DNA of 64,000 nucleotides, taken from NCBI GenBank assembly GCA_028554795.2, contig CM068828.1, positions 9,247,314-9,311,313 on the forward strand. Direction: 5' to 3'. Of the stretch, positions 1-12,500 are shown piece after piece. Positions within the stretch are counted from its first letter, which is position 1. Each line of letters opens with the position of its first letter. The stretch comes from Sinohyriopsis cumingii. Its lineage: Eukaryota; Mollusca; Bivalvia; Unionida; Unionidae. A program made the translations under genes and the position numbers. The notes below the pieces were generated by a model. It did not search any database. It was not told the origin of the DNA and saw only the letters and a list, made by a program, of their open reading frames with translations.

Positions 1-1464
1 ATCAATATGACCCCTGCACCTTATGAAATGGAACAGTCTGAAATGGCCTGAAAGATTGAATAAAAATCTCTGGCACTTTACAGGTGGTCTTTTTTTAAAG
101 TATTTGTATATGTAGTCAAGTATGAGAATAGCATGTGAACAGATGACAAGCCAATATCTGTCTATAATCGTCATATTAGAAATAAAACCAAGATGTCAAC
201 ACATATAAAATGGCATCACCCTACTACTGAGAGACCTTCTAAAGATGAAAAGACCATCAAGTTGATACATGTATTGATGATGTATCATAGAGGCTGTAAT
301 TGAGTCATATCCATAAGTGGCAGAGATAATCACCACATCATCCATCTTGAAAATCTTGTATATGCAACTCCAAAATGGAAAATCTTATTGTTATTGGGAG
401 ACTTCTAATGATGTCCAGTTGGTGCCGTAGTTGTTTGATTCAAATCAGATGATTTAAATCTCTACAAAAAAACAATCCAAATCTTAAAAAGTTTATATAT
501 GATGATAGACTACAACCTAAATCGCTTGTAAATAACATTAGTGTTACGACTCTATGGCCTTAAACTAAATAACGGAATGGAGCAAAAACTGGCATGTTTT
601 GTAAAATTCAGCAAATACTTTATTTCCCTAGAATACAAAGTGAAAATTTAAAACGAACTTGTAATAATACAAATTAAATCCGAAATAGTCCTAAAAGATT
701 TATTACAAATCACAATGTGTAAAGATCTTATTGAATTCCAAATAAGTTACAGTATTGAATGTACTGATGTGCCTGTAGTCTCAAATATGCTGATGTACCA
801 GTGACCTGTGGTGTAATGATGTGCTAAGTCTTCTGATGTATCACAATAATATATTCCCAAAATGTTCTTGTCTGAAATCACTTTAGTTCCAAATTAATGT
901 TCCAGTCCAAGAATATTATAGAAGAGCACTTTGTATTTCTAGTGAATAATAATTTGAATAAGTAATTTCACCCAAATGAAAAACTGAACATAACAATAAG
1001 GCTGATTCTGCCTCAGATGTTAAATGCACTGTCTCTCCTTGGTGAAAAGTGATATCATCATTGGGTTTTCACCAGAAAATTTCTTATGATGATCCTAAAT
1101 GGAAATGTTATTATTTTGGACATACAGAATGGCTTCCAGTGACCATCTTTGAAATACTGTTAGCACAATTCATCCTGAATGGATGGTCATATTAGTCTAT
1201 TACTTTCACTAAAAAAACTTACAGTCTCTAATTGGTATTAAATGAAAATGGTGTTGATGATGACTGATATATCTCCAAATTTTTTATATCGCTGGTCCAT
1301 CTGAATTAAATCAAGATGGGCTTTGCATGATAAGACTTCTAATGGTATCTGGTAGGTCCTAAATGAAAACTGTTTATCTGGCATCCAGTATGTCTGCTGC
1401 ATTAGCCTTCTTGAAAGTCGTGTCACTACTTGGCAGTCTTTGAGACCCAAGGTTTTAAATTTTG
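1..1464. other. AT-rich sequence, no gene seen
   Basis: Upstream or intronic DNA. No INTS4-like exon and no clear repeat could be recognised here. Confidence 0.6.
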
Positions 1465-3155
1465 TACAAATGATGCCAATCCCCTGTCAGATATGGTCAC
1501 ATATTAAAACTTGAAAAACCTTTAAATGACTTCAAAAAAGTAAAGTTGCTGGAGCAAATTTAGATTGGTACACTGATGTTATTCTGCTATCAGATATGAC
1601 AGTTTTTACTAAGAAAATGAAACTTTAAATGATTTCTTCTAAAAATCACTCAACACAATTTTGATTTGACAGAAAGCATCCTTGCATGAAAGCCTTTCAA
1701 ATTTTTGCAAATGATGCCAATTTGCCATCAAATATGGCCACTATTACTAAAATGACAAACCTTTAAAACACTTATTAGACTCTGCTGTCAAATCCAGGCA
1801 AATAGTATTTCCCCTTTTCACAAATAATGCCTATCCACCATTAAATATGATTGCTGTTACTAAAAATAGAAAAACCTTTAAATGGCTTCTAGAACACGCA
1901 CACACACACACACACACACAGAGACACACACACACACACACCAGAATTTGAGAAAATTTGACAGCATTGAGGAATAGGGGGCTTTAAATTTGATAAAAAT
2001 GAAGACACAGGTATCAGATTTGTGCACCATTGAGTACTAAAAACTAAAGAAACAAAATCTTTAGATGCATTCTTAAAAAGTATCCATGCTCACTAAATTT
2101 TGACAAAGTTTGACAGAACGAATCTTGATATATATAGCTTCAAATTATCTACAGCTAAGGATGCCAACCCACTGTCAAAAATATAAAAACCTTTTGAATA
2201 CCTTCTCAAAACTCGATCTTCAGAATTTGATGGAATTTTCTAAAAGACTTCATGCTATTATCTTTAAGTTTTGTAAATGATGCTAATCCATCATCAGATG
2301 TAGCCACCATTACTAAATCTAGATAATTGACTTCACCAAAAAGCTTAACAGAATTGGATGAAATTTGATGGCTTTCTGTTGAGATGGCCTTTTGGGTTTG
2401 TACATATGATGTAGTTCTGCCTTTATTGCTAATAAAAAAGAAAAACCTTGAAATGATTTTTTTCTAAAATGTCATTCAGCAAAATTTAAACAAACGTTCT
2501 TGGTATCTAGACCTTTCAGGTTTCTTTGTTCCTAATGATGCTAACCTGCTATCAAATATAGTCACCAGTACTGAAAAAAGATAAACACAAAGGAACTTCT
2601 CAACAACCTCTCCAACAGTGTTTGACCAAATTTACAGACAATACACTGGCATGAGGGACTTGTAACTTCATACAAATGATGATAGTTAGTCATCAAATAT
2701 TACTGATATTGCTAAAATAGAAAACCTTATTAGCTTGTGAAAAAAAAACACTCAATAAAATTTAACCTTATTTGAAAGAAAACTTCCTAGCTTAAAGGAC
2801 TTTCTAAGTTACACAAATGTTTCTGATTCACCATCAAATTTGAGTGACCTTTACTAAAATTGAAAAAAAAGTTTTAATGACTTTAAAGACTGCTCACCAA
2901 AATACAACCAAATTTGACACAAATGACAAAGCATCCAGGCATTAAGGGCTTTGAAATTTATACAAATGATACTGATCCGTCATTCTGCCATTTCTAAAAA
3001 TAGAAAAACCTTTAAACGACTTAAACTGCTTTCCAAAATTTGTCATACTTTGACAGGAAGTATCCTGACATAGAAGATTTTTGAATATTGGAGAAATGAT
3101 GCTAATGTGCCATCAAATATGGGTGAAAAAACAAAATATAGAGACACCTTGGAAC
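1465..3155. repeat. Old degenerate tandem repeat, ~115-145 bp period
   Basis: A diverged module recurs at about 1468, 1585, 1706, 1822, 2157, 2275, 2401, 2530, 2672, 2814, 2961 and 3091. It combines CAAATGATGCCAAT, a CATCAAATATG block, TTACTAAAA and GAAAAACCTTTAAATGA. Spacing varies with indels. It reads as an ancient satellite no longer being homogenised. Confidence 0.75.
1894..1942. repeat. (CA)n microsatellite
   Basis: About 24 CA dinucleotides with one GAGA interruption, inside the degenerate tandem repeat. Confidence 0.95.
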
Positions 3156-3406
3156 AATTGTTTTTATTCATAACAAATTCAGTCAAATGCATTTATCAGA
3201 AATTTCTTTGGAAAGCATCCTACAGACCCTGATTTCCTGGATGTTTGATCTGAGGCAGATATCAGCTAAATGTAGGCAAGTGATCTCAGCTCCACTTGGG
3301 CCTCTTGCTTTTTAATTTGTTTCTTTGAGAGTTTTGTTTTGGCTCATTGTCATCAAACTCAGTGTGGGAACTTATTTGTCTTGTGTGTGCTCTGTGTGTT
3401 GTAACA

Positions 3407-6400
3407 GAAGACCTCCTACATAATGCAAATCTGGACACATAGTAAGTTGTAATACAAGACCTTCCACATAATAGACATAGTATGTTGTAATACAAGACCT
3501 TCCACATAATAGAAATTGTATGTTGTAATACAAGACCTTTCACATAATAGACATAAGAGGTTGCAATACAAGACCTTCCACATAATAGACATAGTATGTT
3601 GTAATACAAGACCTTCCACATAATAGACATAAGAGGTTGTAATACAAGACCTTCCAGATAATAGACATAATAAGTTGTAATACAAGACCTTCTAGTTAAT
3701 AGACATAGTATGTTGTAATGCAACACCTTCCAGATAATAGACATAATAAGTTGTAACACAAGACCTTTCACATAATAGACATAATAAGTTGTAATACAAG
3801 ACTTTCCACATAATAGACATAGTAAGTTGTAATACAAGACCTTCCACATAATAGACATAGTAAGTTGTAATACAAGACCTTCCACATAATAGACATAGTA
3901 TGTTGTAATACAAGACCTTCCACATAATAGACATAGTATATTGTAATACAAGACCTTCCACATAATAGACATAGTATGTTGTAATACAAGACCTTCCACA
4001 TAATAGACATAGTAAGTTGTAATACAAGACCTTCCAGATAATAGACATAAGAGGTTGTAATACAAGACCTTCCAGATAATAGACATAATAAGTTGTAATA
4101 CAAGACCTTCTAGTTAATAGACATAGTATGTTGTAATACAAGATCTTCCACATAATAGACATAATAAGTTGTAATACAAGACCTTCCACATAATAGACAT
4201 AATAAGTTGTAATACAAGACCTTCCACATAATAGACATAGTATGTTGTAATACAAGACCTTCCCCATAATAGACATAATAAGTTGTAATACAATACAAGA
4301 CCTTCCATATAATAGACATAGTATGTTGTAATACAAGACCTTCCACATAATGGACATATTATGTTGTAATACAAGACCTTCCACATAATAGACATAATAA
4401 GTTGTAATACAAGACCTTCCACATAATAGACATAGTATGTTGTAATACAAGACCTTCCGCATAATAGACATAATAAGTTGTAATACAATACAAGACCTTC
4501 CATATAATAGACATAGTATGTTGTAATACAAGACCTTCCACATAATGGACATATTATGTTGTAATACAAGACCTTCCGCATAATAGACATAATAAGTTGT
4601 AATACAAGACCTTCCACATAATTGACATAGTATGTTGTAATACAAGACCTTCCGCATAATAGACATAATAAGTTGTAATACAAGACCTTCCATATAATAG
4701 ACATAGTATGTTGTAATACAAGACCTTCCACATAATGGACATAGTATGTTGTAATACAAGACCTTCCACATAATAGACATAGTATGTTGTAATACAAGAC
4801 CTTCCGCATAATAGACATAATAAGTTGTAATACAAGACCTTCCATATAAAAGACATAATAAGTTGTAATACAAGACCTTCCATATAATAGACATAGTATG
4901 TTGTAATACAAGACCTTCCACATAATGGACATATTATGTTGTAATACAAGACCTTCCGCATAATAGACATAATAAGTTGTAATACAAGACCTTCCACATA
5001 ATAGACATAATAAGTTGTAATACAAGACCTTCCACATAATAGACATAGTAAGTTGTAATACAAGACCTTCCACATAATAGACATATTATGTTGTAATACA
5101 AGACCTTCCACATAATAGACATAGTATATTGTAATACAAGACCTTCCACATAATAGACATAAGAGGTTGTAATACAAGACCTTCCAGATAATAGACATAA
5201 TAAGTTGTAATACAAGACCTTCTAGTTAATAGACATAGTATGTTGTAATGCAACACCTTCCAGATAATAGACATAATAAGTTGTAATACAAGACCTTCCA
5301 CATAATAGACATAATAAGTTGTAATACAAGACCTTCCACATAATAGACATAGTATGTTGTAATACAAGACCTTCCACATAATGGACATATTATGTTGTAA
5401 TACAAGACCTTCCGCATAATAGACATAATAAGTTGTAATACAAGACCTTCCACATAATTGACATAGTATGTTGTAATACAAGACCTTCCACATAATAGAC
5501 ATAATAAGTTGTAATACAAGACCTTCCATATAATAGACATAATAAGTTGTAATACAAGACCTTCCATATAATAGACATAGTATGTTGTAATACAAGACCT
5601 TCCACATAATGGACATAGTATGTTGTAATACAAGACCTTCCACATAATAGACATAGTATGTTGTAATACAAGACCTTCCACATAATAGGCATAATAAGTT
5701 GTAATACAAGACCTTCCATATAATAGACATAATAAGTTGTAATACAAGACCTTCCATATAATAGACATAGTATGTTGTAATACAAGACCTTCCACATAAT
5801 GGACATATTATGTTGTAATACAAGACCTTCCGCATAATAGACATAATAAGTTGTAATACAAGACCTTCCACATAATAGACATAATAAGTTGTAATACAAG
5901 ACCTTCCACATAATAGACATAGTATATTGTAATACAAGACCTTCCACATAATAGACATAAGAGGTTGTAATACAAGACCTTCCATATAATAGACATAATA
6001 AGTTGTGATACAAGACCTTCCAGTTAATAGACATAGTATGTTGTAATGCAAGACCTTCCAGATAATAGACATAATAAGTTGTAACACAAGACCTTCCAGA
6101 TAATAGACATAATAAGTTGTAATACAAGACCTTCCACATAATAGACATAATAAGTTGTAATACAAGACCTTCCACATAATAGACATAGTATGTTGTAATA
6201 CAAGACCTTCCGCATAATAGACATAATAAGTTGTAATACAAGACCTTCCACATAATAGACATAATAAGTTGTAATACAAGACCTTCCACATAATAGACAT
6301 AATAAGTTGTAATACAAGACCTTCCACATAATAGACATAGTATGTTGTAATACAAGACCTTCCGCATAATAGACATAATAAGTTGTAATACAAGACCTTC

Positions 6401-8225
6401 CATATAATAGACATAGTATGTTGTATTACAAGACCTTCCACATAATGGACATATTATGTTGTAATACAAGACCTTCCGCATAATAGACATAATAAGTTGT
6501 AATACAAGACCTTCCACATAATAGACATAGTATGTTGTAATACAAGACCTTCCACATAATAGACATGGTATGTTGTAATACAAGACCTTCCACATAATAG
6601 ACATAATAAGTTGTAATACAAGACCTTCCATATAATAGACATAGTATGTTGTAATACAAGACCTTCCACATAATGGACATAGTATGTTGTAATACAAGAC
6701 CTTCCACATAATAGACATAGTATGTTGTAATACAAGACCTTCTGCATAATAGACATAATAAGTTGTAATACAAGACCTTCCATATAATAGACATAATAAG
6801 TTGTAATACAAGACCTTCCACATAATAGACATAGTATGTTGTAACACAAGACCTTCCATATTATATACATAGTATGTTGTAATACAAGACCTTCCACATA
6901 ATAGACATAGTATGTTGTAACACAAGACCTTCCATATTATATACATAGTATGTTGTAATACAAGACCTTCCAGATAATAGACATAGTATGTTGTAACACA
7001 AGACCTTCCACATAATCGACATACTATGTTGTAATGCAAGACCTTCTTCATAAGAGACATAATAGACATAGTATGTTGTAACACAAGACCTTCCATATAA
7101 TAGACATAGTATGTTGTAACACAAGACCTTCCATATTATATACATAGTATGTTGTAATACAAGACCTTCCACATAATAGACATAGTATGTTGTAACACAA
7201 GACCTTCCATATTATATACATAGTATGTTGTAATACAAGACCTTCCAGATAATAGACATAGTATGTTGTAACACAAGACCTTCCACATAATCGACATACT
7301 ATGTTGTAATGCAAGACCTTCTTCATAAGAGACATAATAGACATAGTATGTTGTAACACAAGACCTTCCACATAATAGACATAGTATGTTGTAACACAAG
7401 ACCTTCCATATAATAGACATAGTATGTTGTAATAAAGACCTTCCACATAATGGACATATTATGTTGTAATACAAGACCTTCCACAGAATAGACATAGTAT
7501 GTTGTAATACAAGACCTTCCACATAATAGACATATGTTGTAATACAAGACCTTGCACATAATAGGCATAATAAGTTGTAATACAAGACCTTCCACATAAT
7601 AGACATAAGAGGTTGTAACACAAGACCTTCCACATAATAGACATAGTATGTTGTAACACAAGACCTTCCATATAATATACATAGTATGTTGTAACACAAG
7701 ACCTTCCACATAATAGACATAGTATGTTGTAACACAAACAAGACCTTCCACATAATAGACATAGTATGTTGTAACACAAGACCTTCCATTTAATAGACAT
7801 AGTATGTTGTAATACAAGACCTTCTACATAATATACATAGTATGTTGTAATACAAGACCTTCCACATAATAGACATAATAAGTTGTAATACAAGACCTTC
7901 TTCATAAGAGACATAATAGACATAGTATGTTGTAATACAAGACCTTCCACATAATAGACATACTATGTTGTAACACAAACAAGACCTTCCACATAATAGA
8001 CATAGTATGTTGTAACACAAGACCTTCCACATAATATACATAGTATGTTGTAATACAAGACCTTCCACATAATAGACATAAGAGGTTGTAATACAAGACC
8101 TTCCACATAATAAACATAGTATGTTGTAACACAAGACCTTCCATATAAAAGACATAGTATGTTGTAATGCAAGACCTTCTTCATAATAGACATTGTATGT
8201 TGTAATGCAAGACCTTCCATATAAT
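3407..8225. repeat. 38-bp minisatellite, about 125 copies
   Basis: The unit contains GTTGTAATACAAGACCTTCC and then ACATAATAGACATA. The period is 38 bp. Units carrying TGGACATA recur at multiples of 38 (often 190 bp), which shows higher-order structure. From about 6840 on, variants with ATTATATACATAG and CTTCATAAGAG dominate. Three units make 114 bp, so all three - strand frames stay open and give spurious 38-residue repeats. The motif CAAATCTGGACACAT sits at both edges (about 3425 and 8227). Confidence 0.95.
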
Positions 8226-8668
8226 ACAAATCTGGACACATGCAGTAATTTCTAAATATGTACACCAGACAAGCACCAAAGCTAGTTATTTGCTGTTAGA
8301 TTGGACAGGGGTGACTTGGGTTTAAGTACTCAAAGATCTCATATATAGAATCATGCTTTGCAGCAGGTTTTTCAGTACATAATGGGTTATACCCTATGAA
8401 CATTTAACATATAGTATGGTTGGTTTTTCCAATTATGCTTAGGTATACTGGAAACCTTTCTGGTATTTAAATCATTTTACTAATTACGATTAATCTGGAA
8501 TATATATTAAGCCATTATGCCTAATCTTACTTTGAGAAATATTTTTCTGTCTTGTTTCTTCCTCCCATCCTCATTCATCTCCAGAGAATTTCATAATTAT
8601 TCATGTTGAGCACTTGTATTTCATTTCACATGCATAAGGTTTTTGTACTATATTTCTTATCCTTACAG
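8226..8668. other. Intron sequence before exon 1
   Basis: No feature seen apart from the acceptor of exon 1 at 8668. Confidence 0.6.
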
Positions 8669-8775
8669 AGTCTAACAAGGTGGTTGCCAAGCTTGTCACT
8701 ACCCTGACAACTATTGGTCGGTCTGGTCCCAGTTGTAAGGAGCTGCATCAGAGATTGATTGGTTTGGCCAAACAG
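8669..8775 (+). CDS. INTS4: INTS4 visible exon 1
   Basis: The acceptor is TTATCCTTACAG and the donor CAG|GTAAAG. The exon enters with two bases of a split codon (most likely Lys), then reads SNKVVAKL through LIGLAKQ in an N-terminal helical repeat. The exon before it is not found between 1 and 8668. Confidence 0.9.
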
Positions 8776-9459
8776 GTAAAGTATTAACCTTGCCAGGATT
8801 TTGGTAGTAGCAGATTCCAGTGCTTCTTTCATAGTACAACAGACATTTGAAAACTTTAAGTCCTATGGGAACAGAAGTTTTGGTTCAGGTTTTGGGTAGT
8901 TTGAATTGATGAATGTCTTACACAGCGGAAGACTTTCTACTGGAACTGGGCAAGTTGTTTAATAATACAAAATATTTATGCAAACTTTTTTTCCAGGTAG
9001 ATAGGTCTTCATATTCTCTAGAAATGTTTAGTAGAGACTCTTATACTCACTAGAGAATGACGGTTGAAAATGTCCGAGGTCAAATTAACAGTTACAGCAT
9101 TCTCATTCACATCCTACAGCATGTTATTGTTTTGGGTTTAAAGCCATTTTTCAGCAAATGATAGGGCTATACACTGTGGCCAGTATATCTGGTGGTAGAA
9201 GAACCCAGGAAAACCCAAGAAAGAATCATTGACACCCAGGAAGCTAATGTCAAGTTTTCTCACATACCCATGTTAACCGATCCCAGTCTTTTAACCCAAT
9301 TGGACATACAGTGCAACCCCAATTATCACGTTATAGCAGGGTTCCACTGTAGTTGTCATTGATCTATAAAAATGATCACCTTGTACCACTCTGTCATCTG
9401 GTACCCCTCCTACAGCATGTAATTCATGCAGTGTGCATACATTTTTAAAGCTGACTTCA

Positions 9460-9503
<44 letters not shown>

Positions 9504-12500
9504 ATAAACTGACAATGAACAGTGTGAAACCAGTATCTACCTAGCCTGAGTGCTTTCGACCCTTTAATGAGTCTTTTTCAAAGGCAAATACAAAACACAA
9601 ACAAGACGGACAAATAAAACAGAAAAACGGTTATGTTTGAGAAACTTTACACGGCTGTTTCTACAGGAATTCAATTGTTTAACTTTTTTATGCTTCACCT
9701 AGTGTATTTTAGCTTGCTGCTGATACTGGAAAATATTTGTATTGACCTAGAAATCGATGAGCCATAACAACATCTTTTTTTTTATGCAAATTTATATAAG
9801 CGCAAATTATATCCCAGATATTTCATTGTTATAGTAGTCATATGCTATTAAGCAAATTTAGAGAAATTTCAAGTGCCTCTCAACTTCTGTATGATCCACT
9901 GTAAGCGAGGTTCACATATGTACTGATTGAAAAATGGATTTGGTTCAGACATTAGCGGCTGCTTATTGAGATTTGAATCTCTCAGTTTTTATATTATCTG
10001 GTCTCTTTCAAAACTGACCAAAGGTAATTTAGCACTTGTTACTCTTGGGTTTCCGTTTACCAAAGCCCAAGATTGCTTCCAAGCTGGTTGTGACATCACT
10101 GACCGATTGCAAAACAAACAGAAGTGTCTCTACCTGGTTGGCCTGGTGGTAGAATTCCCTTGGAATGTACCAAGGATGGGTCACTGCATAATGGTTAAAC
10201 AATGAACATGCAGTATCTTTGTCCAGAATCACGTCTGTAGTTGTAATCTTACATAATACGTATTGACATTATCCCAGGTGCTCTTAACTACGAATTAACT
10301 GTAAGAAGATATGTATACGTGAAGCATGAAGCATCAGCAAATTTTCCCCACAACATGACAGCATGTATGATCCATCGTTTCAGTGCATGAATAGTTTTTA
10401 GCTCCCTCACACCGAATAAAATTATCACATCTTCTACTGTGGAAACTGCAAGGACTGAAGTTAGATTTTTTATAATTTGCACCAGTTGTGTCAATTCTCA
10501 CACTTTTAACCCTCTTCTTATTGGCAGTCCATCCAGGAGGTCAAAGTGCATGTTAATGATCATGTTGTTGGTAAAATCATCTCTTCTGGTCTTCACAAAT
10601 TTATTAAATGAGTTTATTGCTTCAAACCACAGTCTTGGTTATTTTTCACGTTACACCATGTTATGCATGAACGACATGTGCCTTCAAGCAATTCATTGAT
10701 ATTTCTCTTTCCCTATGCACAACACGATGAAATATATCCATGTATCCCCAACTGCGAAGTAGGTGTGAATGCTGATATAAAAAGTGAGTATAAATTCTGC
10801 TGTAGATGCATTCATTGCTGTCAAAACTGATAGTTAGGACTTTGGGGATATTCTTAAGGAACTTAATATCTTCAATATTGTGCAACATTTTAAAATTTGT
10901 AAAGCGTATTCTTTTTTAATGTGTGCTGATATGATGACATTTTAAGGAACAATTAATGAATAATTGTTTTCCATTTTAAACAGCATCTAGGAAACAGCAG
11001 TCACCTTGTTCGGAGTAGTTGCCTGCAACTGATTGGTGCTTTGACATCTCCTTGCCAACAGAGGTCAGAAGTTGGTTCCTCAGACTTAGACTCCTCGCTG
11101 TCATCAATTCAGTCGTTACTCAGTGGTTTTACACATGATCAAGACCCAAGGGTTCGCTCAGCAGCATTTGAAGCTTTGGTAAGAAGTCAGTGTGAAATTG
11201 GGATACGCATATCTCCACAAGCTGATGTGTTTCATTTTTATACTTTTTAACAAAGAGTGTCACAGCTAGATATATAGTTATGTCCTTGACCCACCATTAA
11301 AACCTGCCTCCATGGGATGGAAATATCATCAGAATATCGCATTATCCCTCATTTTGTCACAGAAACACAGGGATTTTGATATACAATATATGCAGATGTA
11401 CATTTGTATGAGCATTCATGTATATGTATGTAATATTCATGAATTCATCCTACACTGTTAGAGCTAGACACATGAAAGTTGTTTCAGTGATAGTTCTTTG
11501 GGTGTAGATTGTTCCAGTACATATAGAATTTAGGTCTCTTTCCTGGGAGTGAGCTACAGTGTTAGGGTGATTTTAAATTAATTTCACATGAACTCAAGAG
11601 TTATTAGTCTTGCATGTCCGAGAATTGACTTGTTTGGTGAATGACTCAAGCGTCTAGACATATAAGACAGAGCCCTCTGGGTTATGTTCCAGGGTCCACT
11701 TCCATCACTACAGACTGAGTCCCAGGGTTATAAATTAAAAACTACTGAGGTCTCCACCTGTTAGTCATATACCCATTTTCTGGGCATAAAAAGACAAAAT
11801 AATACATGTGGCTGGCATTGAACCTGGATTCATCCCTACCCCCCAAGTACTTAGCTTCTGGGTCATAATTTTCACTGCCCAGAAATATTTATTTTCACAG
11901 TTTAAAAAAGGTCTCATTAAAGTGGTCATTTGATAGCCTACCATAAGGAATGGTTCTATACCAAGCCCAATTGTTGTCTCAGCTGCTTTTGCTTAACCTA
12001 TAATATTGTCACTAGTGTTGTTCCAATTATCGATTATAATTGATCATCAGTTAGTTGAGCAAACCAATAAGATAATCGATTGTGAAACTCCATAATCGAT
12101 TGTGTAAAGGGAGACTACGTTTTAGTTGTATGCAAAACACAAAGGTTAGTAAAACTCTCAGCCACTAAAGTGGACCTGAAATTTATTAATTTATTAATTC
12201 CCTTCACAAATACAAATAAAATACCATATGATATTTCAAAATTTCGTAATTAGGAACATATAGCCATTATTACATGATCAAGTTGTTAAATAGTTGAGTT
12301 AATAAATTTAAGCACATTTTGATGATTTGTTTCAGTTTTAAATGCAACATTATTTGTAGTATTTGTAAACAATGACAAACAAGAAAAACATGTCCTTCTA
12401 CAGTTATAATTATAGACACATCACATATGAATGAAAGGATTTTGGGGGATTGTAGCAGTATTTCAGTTGCATATGACTTATCAGCCATAAAAAGTTGCGT

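Noticed and set aside
3407-8225. CRISPR-like array
   Set aside because: Units are contiguous without unique spacers, and the genome is eukaryotic with introns.
3692-8265. Many long - strand frames with a 38-residue repeat (up to 568 codons)
   Set aside because: They follow from the 38-bp minisatellite, in which three units equal 38 codons and no phase has a stop. Overlapping frames of the same content argue against coding.
1-8668. 5' exons of INTS4
   Set aside because: I looked for the conserved N-terminal segments in all frames of the non-repeat parts and saw none; they are presumably upstream of the window.
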